Origin: Corythucha ciliata
Taxonomy: Eukaryota > Arthropoda > Insecta > Hemiptera > Tingidae
Length of the DNA: 64,000 nucleotides
Assembly: GCA_038030265.1 (NCBI GenBank)
Contig: CM075942.1
Coordinates: 67,832,926-67,896,925 of the forward strand
Direction: 5' to 3'
Shown: one piece after another, positions 10,540 through 21,889 of the stretch
Layout: each line of letters begins with the position of its first letter
How positions within the stretch are numbered: the stretch's first letter is position 1
Made by a program: the position numbers and the translations under genes
The notes under the pieces: generated by a model
What the model saw: only the letters and a program-made list of their open reading frames with translations
What the model was told of the DNA's origin: nothing
Databases searched by the model: none

Positions 10540-12090
10540 CGAATATTCGATTGAGCCCCCGAAATTGCTATTCTGGTGGCTCAAATTGAGAAAATTCACG
10601 ATATATTGAGGAAAATTCGCGGCTAAAAAGAGAAAATACACCGCGTCCCCAGTTTCATTAGGTCCTTAAAGCCCATTCAAGTGCTAATCGGCAATTTGCA
10701 ACTTGCTGACGGGGCAAAAAAATTGAAAAAATCGTTAATATTCGTGTCTATACCCGCGAAAAAGAGCTTATTTGTAGTCTCGCAGTGCAACTTCCAGACT
10801 AAATTTGAGGAAAAATAGCTGATTCGCGGTGCATGGAGGCCATTCGACGAATGAATTGTGGAAATCAACGCATAAGTGTTGTTTTGGGGCCAACCCCGCG
10901 GTTAAAATTGACAAAACACCCAAAAAAAAAAAATACGCTTTCAGGTTAAAATTGGACAAATATGGCAAATTTACAACTGAAATTGCGAAAAATCGCCCTT
11001 TCGCGAATAAAAATCGTCGAATAGATGCTAAATCGTTGCAAAATTAGCGTGAAACGCTATTCTACAGCTGAAATTGGGAAAAATCGCAAATTTGCAATTG
11101 GCGGATATAGGTGAGGAAAAACGTTAATTCGCGGATGCAAATGAAGAAAATCACTAATTCGCGGCTAAAATAAAAAAAAAAAACTAAATAGCGCAGCTAA
11201 ATTTGATAAAAACGCTAATTTTCAGTTCAAAATGGGGAAAAGGGCTAATTCACAGCTAAAACTCGAAAAAATGGCTAATTTGCAGCTTTAAATTGAGGAA
11301 AACGCCAATTCTTGGAGAATATTGAGAAAAGTCGGTAATGCACGGGCTGGAAACGCCACGGCAGCTTAAATTTAGCGCCAATTCACTTCTAAAATTCAGG
11401 AACATGTGGTGAAATTTTTAATTTGAATACGCGCCGTATTCGTTTCTTAATCTGAAGGCAACTTTGTGGCTAAAATTCAGAAAAACCGCAGATTCATGCA
11501 CGGTTATAAGTAAAAACAACCCTGATTCACAGGCTAGAACTGAGAAGAAGCAATAAGGTATACCTAAAAGTAATATAAAATTGCGGTGCTAAAATGTGAA
11601 AAAACCGCTAATTTGCGGGTAATATTTATAAAATGAATAATTAGTCTAGCCAAAATTAAGAGATTTTAAAATTTGATTTTAAGCCTGAATTGATAAAAAG
11701 TGCTAATTCGCGACTAAAATTGAGAAACATTCTAATATGCGTCAAAACTGAATAAATGCGCCATTCGCGGCCTCTGAATACAACTCTTCAGGCAGAAATT
11801 GAGAAAAAGCGCGAATTCATGGCAATGGGTGAAAAAACTGCTAATGCGCGGGTAAAACTGAGAAAAATCGCTCCAAAAAATTCCTAATTTTCGAAAAGCC
11901 CTTTATTTCGCGGCTAATCTTGAGGAAAACATTTAATAAAAGTTCTAATTTTCAGCTAAAACTGAGAAAAGTGCTAATCACCTGCTAAGAAAAGTGAAAA
12001 AAATCGCTAATTGGCTGCTAAAATTGAGGAAAGCTCCAAAACTCGTGGAAAATTAAGAAACTCGCTCACGGGATAAAAACTCTACTTTGC
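10540..12090 (+). repeat. Degenerate minisatellite family B
   Basis: Imperfect units of about 29-32 bp are built on aattcgcggctaaaattgag followed by aaaa and c/g gct. Spacing and sequence drift heavily. The same family is at 15,410-15,560, 16,320-18,345 and 33,000-33,250, and reversed at 29,200-30,110 and 58,870-59,880. No gene is seen. Confidence 0.75.
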
Positions 12091-12186
12091 TTTGCCCCCC
12101 GCCAACATCACTTTCGCGCTGCAATTGTCATTTTTATTAGCACTTTGTCAATTTAACGAAAAATTTGTAAAATTGAAGTAGAATTT

Positions 12187-13060
12187 GACAACTTGAGGCA
12201 GAAATTGTCAATTTCAAGCAGAAATTGTCGATTTCAAGCAGAAATTGTCAATTTCAAGCATAAATTATCAATTCGAAGCAGAAATTGTCAATTTCAAGCA
12301 GAAATTGTCAATTTCAAGCAGAAATTTTCAATTTTAAGCAGAAATTGTAAATTTCAAGTAAAAATTGTAATTTCAAGCAGAAATTGTAATTTGAAGCAGA
12401 AATTGTAAATTTGAAGCAGAAATTGTAAATTTGAAGCAGAAATTGTCAAATTCAAGCAGAATTTTCAATTTCCAGTAGAAATTGTCAATTTCAAGCAGAA
12501 ATTGTCAATTTCAAGCAGAAATTGTCAATTTCAAGCAAAATTGTCAATTTCAAGCAGAAATTGTCAGTTTCAAGCAGAAATTGTCAATTTGAAGCAGAAA
12601 ATGTCAATTTGAAGCAAAAATTGTCAATTTCAAGCAGAAATTGTCAATTTCAAGCAGAAATTGTCAATTTCAAGCAGAAATTGTCAATTTCAAGCAGAAA
12701 TTGTCAATTTCAAGCAGAAATTGTCAATTTCAAGCAGAAATTGTCAATTTCAAGCAGAAATTGTCAATTTCAAGCAGAAATTGCCAATTTCGAGCAGAAA
12801 TTGTCAATTTCAAGCAGAAATTGTCAATTTCGAGCAGAAATTGTCAATTTCAAGCAGAAATTGTCAATTTCAAGCAGAAATTATCAATTTCAAGCAGAAA
12901 TTGTCAATTTCAAGCAGATATTGTCAATTTCAAGAAGAAATTGTCAATTTCAAGCAGAAATCATCAATTTCAAGCAGAAATTGTCAATTTCAAGCAGAAG
13001 TCATCAATTTCAAGCAGAAATTGTCAATTTCAAGCATAAATTATTACATTTTTACGAGAA
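12187..13060 (+). repeat. 20-bp tandem array, family C
   Basis: The consensus unit is ttgtcaatttcaagcagaaa, about 43 copies, nearly perfect between about 12,610 and 13,030 and more variable toward the left. Because 20 is not a multiple of 3 and the unit has no stop, all three forward frames stay open for long stretches (up to 181 codons), each reading the same 20-residue cycle. I treat these as artefacts of the repeat. The array lies directly after family B and before family D. Confidence 0.95.
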
Positions 13061-13239
13061 ATTGTAACTTATCCCCTGTAGTTTGATTTTTGGTTTTTGG
13101 CAATTATTAATTTTGCCTAATGGCTCGATTGGCAATTGCGTTTTTTGTGGTTATTGCTAGTACAGAAATTGGTGACCGTTTATCTTGGCTAAACTTGACA
13201 TTTTTTGTATGAATGGCCGATTGTATGCGAAAATGATCA

Positions 13240-13465
13240 ATTTTAAGAGTGAAACAAGTCTATTTTATGTGGAAAGTGTCGATTTCACGAGGAAATTGTC
13301 AATTTTATAAAAAAAATAATGTTAATTTTATAAGGAAATCGTCAATTTTATGAGTAAATGGTCAATTGTATGAGGAAATTGTCAAGTTATGAGAAAATTG
13401 TCAATTCTATGTTGAATCTGTCAATTTTATGAGAGAATTGTCAATTTCGTGAGAAGACAGTTAGT
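13240..13465 (+). repeat. Short 20-bp tandem array, family D
   Basis: About ten degenerate copies of ttgtcaattttatgaggaaa. It shares the core gaaattgtcaattt with family C. A long array of the same family is at 25,980-27,795. Confidence 0.8.
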
Positions 13466-13484
13466 GATATGAACCACCAATTTC

Positions 13485-13740
13485 CACCAATTCGGGATTT
13501 TTTTTTGTCAGAAAAACCAATTTCACTGAGTCAGGGTGGCCGATTACGCCGATTTTCGCATCAAGAACCGTTTTTATTCAATAAAAAAGTAATTTCGCGG
13601 ATTCCGCTTACTAAAAACCCTAATTTTTAGGGTTACAATCACTAAACATTATTTTTGAGGGTGTGATTCACTATAACGAATCAATTTCACGGATTTTGTG
13701 CACTTACAAACCAGTGTGACAGGTATAACTCACGAAAAAA
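13485..13740 (+). repeat. Trailer sequence conserved downstream of family D
   Basis: The words gggtggcc, gattncgccgatttt, aagaacngttttta, taatttcgc and actaaaaa occur in the same order at 27,830-27,960, also directly after a family D array. The two copies are in the same orientation, so array plus trailer looks like one repeated unit. Confidence 0.7.
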
Positions 13741-14429
13741 CCACTTTTTAAAGTTAAAAATAATATTATAAACGTCTGGGGGTTTGGCCCCTCCTTCCTT
13801 AAGCCGACACTGGATCAGCGGCTGAACGCAACTGTTAATTTCGTTGCTCAAGAATCTGTTTGTAGGAACCGTAGTTTTACGTCGCATGCTATTCGTTTTC
13901 TGAGGGCCCAGGAAACCATGTTTGACCGTGACCGGTCCAAACGAGTGGCTGATGGGGATAGAGGGGCACAATGCAAAACCCAAGATCAATAAATTAATTT
14001 TGGCGAGTAAATAGAGACGAATATTTCGTTTTTCAGGCTTAATTGAACGGTTTCAGGGGCCAAATAGCCAGTTTCAGCGGTACAGGGGTGACCAGGGACT
14101 TGGGAATTGAATAAAGTCCGCATGTGGGGGTAAACGAAATCCCCAGGCACGCTTGGCTTGCAGTTGCAAGGGAACCTCGGAAAACATTTTTTACATCTCG
14201 CCACCCTACGAATAGCTTATCGGTACGTGTCACGCTCTCAAAGCTTCTTTCCATTATTCTTCTTCGTTTTTCGTTCGATTCGCGCTGGACGCTGTTTATG
14301 GGCCCCTCAGTTCAACGTATAACTGGAGAAATGAAAAATGGCCTCGCTCAAATCGCTGGTTGTCGTTGGTTTTCGGCTGAATTTCTACGTTATCCGGTCG
14401 TGAAACCTATTCTCAAGCGTTAAAACCAC
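13741..14429. other. No gene seen
   Basis: Open frames up to about 100 codons on both strands show no domain. The sequence is unique within the window and has balanced composition. Confidence 0.45.
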
Positions 14430-14600
14430 TGACACACCCTGAAAATGGATTAACTGGCGGATTCGCGCAGCCCTGAAAATAACTTTTGTTCCCACCTGAG
14501 TGTGCTAAAAATAGCAAAATTGGCGATTCGCGCTGTAAAAATGACCAAAAACTGAGTTTTCAAGTTCTAAAAACAGATAAACTGGCTGACGTGATGGTGG
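14430..14600 (+). repeat. Short family A patch
   Basis: A few units with the family A words 'ctgaaaatgg', 'aaaatagcaaaattggcgattcgcgc' (in part) and 'aaactggctgac'. The interval 14,601-14,769 is unassigned. Confidence 0.6.
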
Positions 14601-14769
14601 AAAGTCTATGCTCATCTGCGGATGGATGTCCAGGTGTTCGTCTCAACTGTCTCTGTGTCGTGAAAGCTGTGCAAAATGATAGCGTATGACCTCCTATTTA
14701 CGAGTCAGGGAGTCTGCCATGTCGTATCTGGGGCCTAAGGATTATTATAGCTAATTAAAGTCGTCGATG

Positions 14770-15330
14770 GGTGGTGCGGGGCTGCAAGGCTGGCTCTTGC
14801 GGTGCAAAAGACCCAGGTGGTCATCGTGCGGGGTAGACTGCCACGAGGCCTTGGTTGTACCATACCAGGGAGTGAGCCAGACCGGGGCTCTCGAGGGGAG
14901 GGGCAGATTGCTCGCCATAGGGGGGCAAGCCAGCAGCTGGACGTTGTTGCGGGCACACTTGAAAAAGTGTTCACTCTTTTTAGGGCTACGGCGGGAAATA
15001 CGTGGGGGAGGGGGGCGGATTTTCGCTGCCGGGTACGCTACGTGAGGTCGGTCTTTATGGCCGATCCTTTTGTACGGGGCGACCCGGTGGTGACACCGCC
15101 CCTCCAAGGCGCAGAGAGCTAGTGTCGTCAGCCTGCAGCGGCAGGCCTTGATCCGTGTAGTCATGGCGTACAGGACTGTCAGCTCAGACGCCCTTCAGGT
15201 CATGGCGGGGATGCCTCCGGCTGATCTCCTGCTAGACGCCTGGGTGCACAGGCGCCGGGCCATCTCCAACTCGTTGGGGCTGGTGGGGTGTCGGTAGGAC
15301 TGGGTGGACCGTCTTGCACCTTTGGTGTCG
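14770..15330 (+). pseudogene. Non-LTR retrotransposon reverse transcriptase relic (3' part)
   Basis: This GC-rich patch stands out from AT-rich surroundings. In frame it reads ILLYGATRW (about 15,063-15,089) followed after about 30 residues by MAYRTVSSDALQVMAGMPP (about 15,163-15,219). The pair LLYGA-x-x-W and AYRTVS-x-A-x-x-x-AG-x-PP is typical of the C-terminal RT region of R1/Jockey-type LINEs. Upstream, AVQKTQVVIVRGR (about 14,796) resembles the N-K-T-x-x-x-x-x-G block, but in another frame. In-frame stops and shifts are present. The catalytic core, endonuclease and poly(A) tail are not seen. Clade assignment is tentative. Confidence 0.6.
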
Positions 15331-15397
15331 GGCGGGTGCGGTTGCACTTCGCCTCCTCGATGACTTGGTGGTGGAGGCCTGGCAGAGGCGTTATTGT

Positions 15398-16256
15398 ACA
15401 TAAAAAATGCGTTATTTCACGGTTTTTTTAGAACTTTTTCACGACTAAAATGAAGAAAATGGGCTAGTTCGAGTTAGAATTGAGAAAAAACACTCAGTTT
15501 CAGCTAAAATTAAGGAAAACGTCAATTCGAGGCTAAAAACAGTACTCATTCACGAGTAAAATGGGGGGGGGGGGACTCTGTGCAACTACCCTTGAGAAAA
15601 ACTGGATCCACGCCTGTGGGCCAGCTTCACTGGCAAAAATATCAGATGCAACATTGCCTTTTTGCAGGCTTATAACAGGATCTAGAGGTTAGAATTGCGT
15701 CAATTCGCGGTCATCGGAGACTAAATTTGCACAGAAACGGCCACTATCCGTCAAAAAATTAATATTTGCTGGAAAACTGTAGTTTGTAGCCTTCTATTTC
15801 GGAGTTTATGTAGAAAAACCTGAAACTTCTCCACTGCCCCTTCGGAAAGTGATGCTTTTGGAGCTAAACTTTGAATATTAGACCTGAGACTGTAAACAGA
15901 GCTGGCATTTCCTCTGCCACCAAAAGTCTGGATGGCACAGCGGAGTAAACACGACTTGAGCTAGCCAAAAACACACGAAAATTGCGCGTCGAACCTGCGA
16001 AAATTGGATTTCAGTGTGAAAAATCTGTTTCCAAGTTAAGCCGACCCTCGAAATCGGTTTGTCAGCAAGAGACTGATAAGCGAAAATGTGTTGTTTTTTT
16101 TTTAGTGAGAAAAATCCGCAAAATTGGTTTGAGGAATACAAGAAAGCCAGATCAGGGATGTTGGGGGGGGGGGGCAGCCGCCCCACGAAATCTGCGCTTT
16201 TGATTCTAGGGGAGGGCAACTGCCCACCCCTGCCCCCCGCTGGCTACGCCCATGGG
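15398..16256 (+). mobile_element. Dispersed repeat family E, copy 1
   Basis: About 850 bp that reappear in inverted orientation at 28,286-29,190. Shared landmarks in order: atgcgttatttcacgg, tcactggcaaaaat, caggatctngaggttagaat, cagaaacggccactatccg, ccttctatttcgga, gcgcgtcgaacct, tttccaagttaagc, gtgttgtttttt, cttgccc-type G/C-rich end ggcaactgcccacccctg and ggctacgcccatgg. Identity looks like 80-90%. There is no coding capacity. The first ~160 bp also carry family B units. The end 'ctggctacgccc' recurs at 30,155-30,172 and, altered, at 51,367-51,380. Confidence 0.8.
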
Positions 16257-16319
16257 AAAAACTAAGTCCGGAATATTGTCTTATGCGACAGGTTTCATGT
16301 GGCTCGCCTATTAATAAAA

Positions 16320-18345
16320 AAAAAGAGAATAGATAATGTGCTAATTCGCTGAAAATTATCAGAAAACGCTATTTCACAGCTGAAATGAAGAAAAATCAAT
16401 AATTCGCGGCTGAAATTGAGAAAACGAAAATCTTTATAGCTTCTGAAAGAATCGAGGCTCAAACTGAGAAACAGCGCTAATCCGTAGAAAAAAATTGCTC
16501 ACACGGGCTAAAACCTAAAAAAACTACGCGGCTAGAATAGACAAAAATATTAATTAGCGGGGCCAACTTTAAGAAAAACACTAATTTTCAACTCAAACTG
16601 CGAAAAAAGTGCTAATAAGCTGCTAAAAAATGGCTAAACTGCAGCTGAAAATTAGGAAAACGCCAAATCGTGGCTAAAATGGAGGAAAATCGCCAATACA
16701 AACGAAAGAATCCCTACTGCCCTGCTAAAATTGATTAAAAGCGCTAACCAGTGGCCAAAATTGGTTAAAGTTTTAGCGTGCCAACGGCTAAAGAACCTCA
16801 ATTTTTATTTTTAAAAATAACAAATATTATGTTAAAAAAACAACATAAGTCAGTTTGATCGTGAGTTCGTATTTTACCTATTTTTCATTGTCGTTATAAA
16901 AAAGATCTCTAAATTTTTCGTTGACCGTTACTTTGTATACCGAAGAGAGCGCGACCCACAAAGTCACTAAACCTTGAAAAATTGACAAAACGCAAATGCG
17001 TAGCTTCTGTTCGAGGCTAAAACAATAAACGCTAATCCATAGCAAAAATTGATGGAAAAATGCCAACGTGGGACTGAAGTGTAAAAAAAAAAACAGCTAA
17101 TATTGAAAAATTAACTATAATTAGCCTGTCATAAATAAAAGAAAACTCTCGTTTTCAGCTCAAATTGGGAAAAAGTGTTATTCCCGGCTAAAATTTGAGG
17201 AAATCACGAATTCGTGGCTGAAAAATTAAGGTAATTCGCGAATTCACAGATTATAGAAACGCTTCAAAGCAGCTAAAGTTGAAAAAAACGCGAATTTACG
17301 GCTAAAATTGAGGAAAATACTCGCGGATAAAGTGTGTTGGAATTTCTAATTCCGCCTTCTGACGACCACTTTGTGGCTAAAATTGAGGTAAACGGCAAAT
17401 TCATGGTTATAAGTAAAAGAAAAAAAACACTGATTCACGGATAAAACTGAGATGAAGCTCTATTCTAAATACAATTAAAATTGAAAAAAATTACTAATGC
17501 GATGCCAAAATGTAAAAGAACCCGCCAATGTGCGGCTAATATAGTTAAAATCAGTAATTTTTCTGGCTAGAATAAAGAGAAAAGTTAATTTTCAGCCTAA
17601 ATTGAAACAAAAAGTGCTAATTCACTGTCAAAAATGGAAGAATTGCCGATTTGCAGTGCGAAATGAACAAAATTTGCCAATACACGGGCTAGAAATAGCT
17701 ACTGCACTGCAAAAATTACGAAAAAGCTCTAATTTACGGCTAAAATTGAGACAAATTTAAATTTGCATCAAAAATAGGAAATACGTTAATTCCCGGCTTC
17801 CTCGGGAGACTTTGAGGCTAAAATTGAGAAAAAGCGCTAATTTATGGCTATGAGTGAAAAACTCGCAAATTCGCGGCTAAAACTGAGACGAAATCGCTAT
17901 TCCGCAGTGTATGGTTACGGTGAACAAAAAATGCTAATTTGTGGTAAATACTTCGAGAATTTTACGGCTAATATTGAGTAATTTTCAGCTCATACTGAGT
18001 AAACCGCTAGAAAAAATCGCTAATTTGCAGCTAAAATTGTGGAAAACGCCAACTCGAGGAATGTTAAAGAAACATCGCTGATTCACGGGATACAAAATCT
18101 ACTTTGCTGCTAAAGTTGGGGAAAAGCGCATATTTATGTTGGGGGGGGGGGGGATTACCTCGCTAGTCAGTTGCTAATTTGCGGCGAAATGCGCTAATTT
18201 GCTGTTAAAGTTGACAAAAAGCACTCTTTCGCGGCTAAAATGGAGAAATTCGCAGTTTAAACTTGGCATAAGCGCTGTTTAGCGGATAGACTTTGGAAAT
18301 AGCCATGGCTAAAATTAGGAAAAGGCCTTAGAGGTTACCAATAGA
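16320..18345 (+). repeat. Minisatellite family B, long degenerate array
   Basis: Degenerate units of about 30 bp (gctaattcgcggctaaaatt and variants, with gagaaaa linkers) run for about 2 kb with a G-run at 18,141. Short open frames inside show no domain. Confidence 0.75.
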
Positions 18346-18597
18346 GGTTATGTATATAGTTAGAGAGACTTTTTGGGGCCTCTTGAAGATTTCCGCCCCG
18401 GGCCCCGATTATAACTTGACGTTCGAGAGCACCCTTGGCTGTCTGTTATCACCGGCTTGTCATCTTTGTTATCTCCGTTTTTTTGTTCGAGCCACGATCC
18501 GAGTGAAAATATGATATTTCCTATTTTCTAGTTGTTTCTCTTAAGTTTTTAGGTCCTTGCTGTTTGTTAACACTCCTGTCCTTCAGTTTAATAAGTA
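18346..18597. other. Upstream region of the MULE gene
   Basis: This is unique sequence before the first ATG of the transposase relic. I see no convincing TATA box or initiator, and no terminal inverted repeat of the element. Confidence 0.35.
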
Positions 18598-19362
18598 ATG
18601 CCGCGTTGTTCCATTTGTGATAAAGACTTGTGCGACCGGCCCAGTTTACTTCGGCACAGCCGGAATGTACACAGCACAATTTTATCGTCTCCTCCGCCTC
18701 CGAGAATGTTATGTGGAAGTTGTGAATATACTGCCGCCATCAATGACGAATTCGAAAGGCACGTAACTGACAACCACTCAGTATTTCTACAGTGGACACG
18801 GACTGTTGAAAGTCAAGGCCCCGCGAAATTCGTGGTAAAACACCGAAAAAAGCTGCGTGACCGGGAGGTCATCGATTATCGCTGAATCGTGATGGATTTT
18901 TCCGATCACGAGTGCCTGATTCTGACAAAAAACGGGAACTAAAAATGCAAGGCTCTAGAAAAGCCAACTGCCACTGTCCAGCTCGCATCTCCGTCTGCAT
19001 ACTTAGCGATGGTAGCGTCGACGCAAATTTCACTCGTACTCATTTTGGACATGAGATGGATATGGCTCATGTTATCGCTAAAAGCGAAGAAGTACATTAT
19101 GAGTATGTGTGGCTAGACCGCCCGCCACCAAGGTGAAGCCTTTCTATGGTGTGGGGACAGGGAGGACGGAGGAAAAGAGGGAGAAGGAAGACAGAGACGC
19201 TTGAAAGAGAGAGAAAATAAAAAAAGAAGGTAACCAGCTGATCAAGAAAAAATGAGAGCTTCTAATCGCTGAGTAAAAAAAAAAACTATTCATAATTCTT
19301 TGGGCATAAAATCTTTACCATGGAGTGAACCATGCAATTTAGCAATTACATTAAAATAGAGA

Positions 19363-19443
19363 TAACTGGTCCGGGGAACGATGCCTCGGAAGTTAACGAA
19401 ATAAAGGAGATATTTGGTCTGAGGAACGATGCCTCAGAATATC
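19363..19443 (+). ncRNA. Two tandem hairpins with identical loop and compensatory stem changes
   Basis: Hairpin 1: stem TCCGGGG/CCTCGGA (19,370-19,390), loop AACGATG. Hairpin 2: stem TCTGAGG/CCTCAGA (19,418-19,438), the same loop. Relative to each other one C-G pair has become T-A and a G.T wobble has become A-T, so pairing is kept. An outer stem (TAACT/AGTTA in 1, GATAT/ATATC in 2) has different sequence but also pairs in both, separated by a bulge ending in GG. This looks like a structured RNA or a duplicated hairpin of a mobile element; no known family is recognised. Confidence 0.4.
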
Positions 19444-19623
19444 TGTATTCTGTACGAAAAAGGAAAGAGACACGATCACTATATTACATGCATTTCAATC
19501 ACTTGTAGCTACAACTACCAGTCTAAACATGAAACGTGGAGGACGTGGACACCTATAAGGTGATGATGAGGAGGGTGTCAATTAAAGACTAAAAATTTAT
19601 CAATATCTTGTTACGCTGCGTAC

Positions 19624-19936
19624 ATGTTTGGAACGAGCCAAACTAACCCTTTATGGAACGAGCCATAAATCAACAACATGTTTGGAACGAGCCAAACTAA
19701 CCCTTTATGGAACGAGCCATAAATCAACAACATGTTTGGAACGAGCCAAACTAACCCTTTATGGAACGAGTCATAAATTAACTACATTGGAACGAGCCAA
19801 ATTGACCCTACATGGAACGAGCTATAAATTAACCATATTTGGAACGAGCCAAATTAACCCTTTAAAGACTGAAAAATTATCAACATATTATAACGCTACA
19901 TTACAATAATTTGGAACGAGCCAAATTGACCGTTGC
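19624..19936 (+). repeat. 54-bp tandem repeat (GGAACGAGCC family)
   Basis: Two near-identical 54-bp units (19,624-19,677 and 19,678-19,731) and about three shorter, drifted ones. Each unit carries GGAACGAGCCAAACTAACCC and a second GGAACGAGCCATAAAT half. The array is bracketed by similar sequences of about 40 bp (taaagactaaaaatttatc, from 19,582, and taaagactgaaaaattatc, from 19,862). Confidence 0.85.
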
Positions 19937-21486
19937 AGTTTGGACAAACTAATTTATCTAGATTGTTACCATTTATTCATCGCAGAGCTAGGAGCATGTT
20001 CCCATTTCATCACCAACCAAGAGGGAAATCGCCGCAAAGCTTGCCTGTAAAATTCCAATCGATGACGTCCTCGATGGAGCTCGTAAGTTTTCCGAAAACG
20101 TGACTCGAGATCATCTCTTGACAAAACAAGACCTACATAATATAAAGAGGGACTTCCAAATAAACGCTGAATTTAAAAACCATTCCGACGACGCGACGAG
20201 CGTAGACATTTGGGTCGAGAAGGAACGGCAAGCGAATTCTCCGTCTTGTGTGCTTTTGTACAAAGGGAAAGGAGTGAGAGACGAGGCGTATCCTGCTCTA
20301 CGACCTCATGATTTCATCCTTGCAGTCATGACTGCTGGTCAACAAGAAATTTTGAGAAAGTTTGGAAATGACACAGTTTGTATGGATTCGACTCACGCCG
20401 GGGTATGGTTACGAACTAACCACATTGTTAGTTATCGACGACTTGGGCCAGGGCTTCCCATGTGCCTTCTGCATTACGAACAGGAACGACCAGGCTGGAA
20501 TGGAGCTCTTCCTCGCGATGGTAAATGAAAAAGTTGGGGCATTGAAACCAAAGACCTTCATGTCGGACATGGCAGAAGTTTTTTCTAACGCCTGGAAAAC
20601 TGTAATGGGAGAAGCGCCTCGACGTCTATTTTGCACGTGACACGTGCTCAGAGCCTGGGAAACGAAAATAAACGACAAGGACATGGAATTCAAGTCCACC
20701 GAAAAAAAGAAAGAAATTTCAAGTACGCTCCGAGCTTTACTGACAGAAACAGACAGGCCGGCGTTCGAAAAAATGCTCCCAAGCGTAGTGGAGACGTTTA
20801 TAGAAGATCCAGTCACAACGAAATTCGGCAAATACTTCGAAAAATACTATGCAAGAAACTTCCAGAACTGGGCATATTGTTTCCGTATCGATTCTCACAT
20901 CAACACCAATATGCATCTTGAAAAAATGCACGGGGATTTAAAACACATTTTCCTCAAGGGACTCAAAGCAATACGCTTGGACAATACCATTCATGCACTG
21001 ATGAATCTGATTAACCGAAAACTATTTGATAGATTGGTCTCGTTGAAAAAAGGGAAGTTGACGTCGAAAATTAAAGCGCTTCGACAACGCCACAAGGTAT
21101 CCCTCACTCTCAATCCAGAACGAATTGTGGCAGATGCTTGTGGAACGTGGACTGTTTTCTCGGCAAACAGCTCCAACTGTTACATTGTCTCAGAAAATTG
21201 CTACTGTTGTCCCTGTCAAATTTTATGCAGACAATGCAATGCGTGCATTCACAAATTTACATATACTTGCATCGATGCATGTATCAAGTACAACATGAGC
21301 AAACACATTCATCTTTTCGCCCAGTTCCTAAAAAATGCCAGCCATGTTGAAGACATGGTTGAATGCCATCGGGCATGAACAAGTCGCTTACGTGTCGGAG
21401 AATCCCAGGCCTATCCTGGTGCATGATGATGCCACAATCGCCGAGAAGTTGAAGATAGTCGAAAATTTGGCGGCCAAAGATGAAAA

Positions 21487-21552
21487 GTAAGTTCTTAACT
21501 GGGAAAGTTCCTACCGAGCTAAACATTCCCCTCTCCTGCTTATTTTTTCCAG
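21487..21552 (+). other. Spliceosomal intron in the MULE gene
   Basis: Donor GTAAGT after ...GATGAAAA and acceptor TTTTTTCCAG before GTACCATG. Removing 66 nt joins ENLAAKDEK with YHEKIDSLKK in one frame. The splice sites are near consensus, which marks the host as a eukaryote. Confidence 0.75.
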
Positions 21553-21889
21553 GTACCATGAGAAAATTGATTCTTTAAAAAAAGCTATCTGGAATGAAAC
21601 TGAACGACTTTTACTGGAATATTCGTCGAAAAAGCAATTGGCTCTGATGGACAAGACTTTGAAAAATCTGGAACCACAGCTGCAAGCTCTAAACCAACAT
21701 CAAGGTCCAGCAAGCTTCAGATGCCCACAAAAAGTCGATATACGCCAGAAAGTTGAACCCCAACGACGCTTCACCCTGAAGAAAAAGATGAAAAATACCA
21801 ATCGGCTGATTTCTAAACCTACCTTATCCGAAGCTGTTAAAATTGCGATGCAGCACACTCTGAAAACTCCTGATGTAAATAATAATTAG

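Larger units (their letters stand above)
18598..21889 (+). pseudogene. MULE-type transposase gene with zinc fingers and SWIM domain, broken
   Basis: A DNA transposase of the MULE superfamily. Order: two C2H2-like fingers (CSICDKDLCDRPSLLRHSRNVH, from 18,604, shown in part; then CGSCEYTAAINDEFERH, 18,715); a FLYWCH/FAR1-like DNA-binding block (LNRDGFF to MQGSRKANCHCPARI, 18,882-18,990); the DDE core with CMDSTH (about 20,380), FMSDMAEVF (Asp at 20,566) and HLEKMHGDLK (Glu at 20,920); a SWIM zinc finger with CPC and C-x-H (about 21,200-21,255); and a lysine-rich, coiled-coil-like tail. A 66-nt intron (21,487-21,552, GT...AG) splits the tail and, when removed, keeps the frame. Damage: frameshifts near 18,880, 20,397 and 21,350; TGA at 20,638 where LFCT(W)HVLRAW is expected; and about 0.9 kb of non-coding repeats (19,137-20,000) between the DNA-binding block and REIAAKLACKIP. 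Terminal inverted repeats are not found, so it could be a dead transposon or a dead domesticated copy. Confidence 0.85.

Noticed and set aside
12187..13060. CRISPR array
   Set aside because: Head-to-tail repeats without spacers of constant length, in a eukaryotic transposon-rich sequence.
12522..13086. Three overlapping open frames of 132-181 codons encoding a Q/N/S-rich repeat protein
   Set aside because: They are the same 20-bp repeat read in three phases; no start context, no domain, and length depends only on array length.
14751..15164. 137-codon minus-strand frame in the GC-rich patch
   Set aside because: Shadow of the plus-strand LINE reverse transcriptase relic; GC-rich DNA has few stops by chance.
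15398..16256. Helitron assignment for family E
   Set aside because: No clear 5' TC / 3' CTRR with a terminal hairpin and no AT insertion signature could be established by eye.
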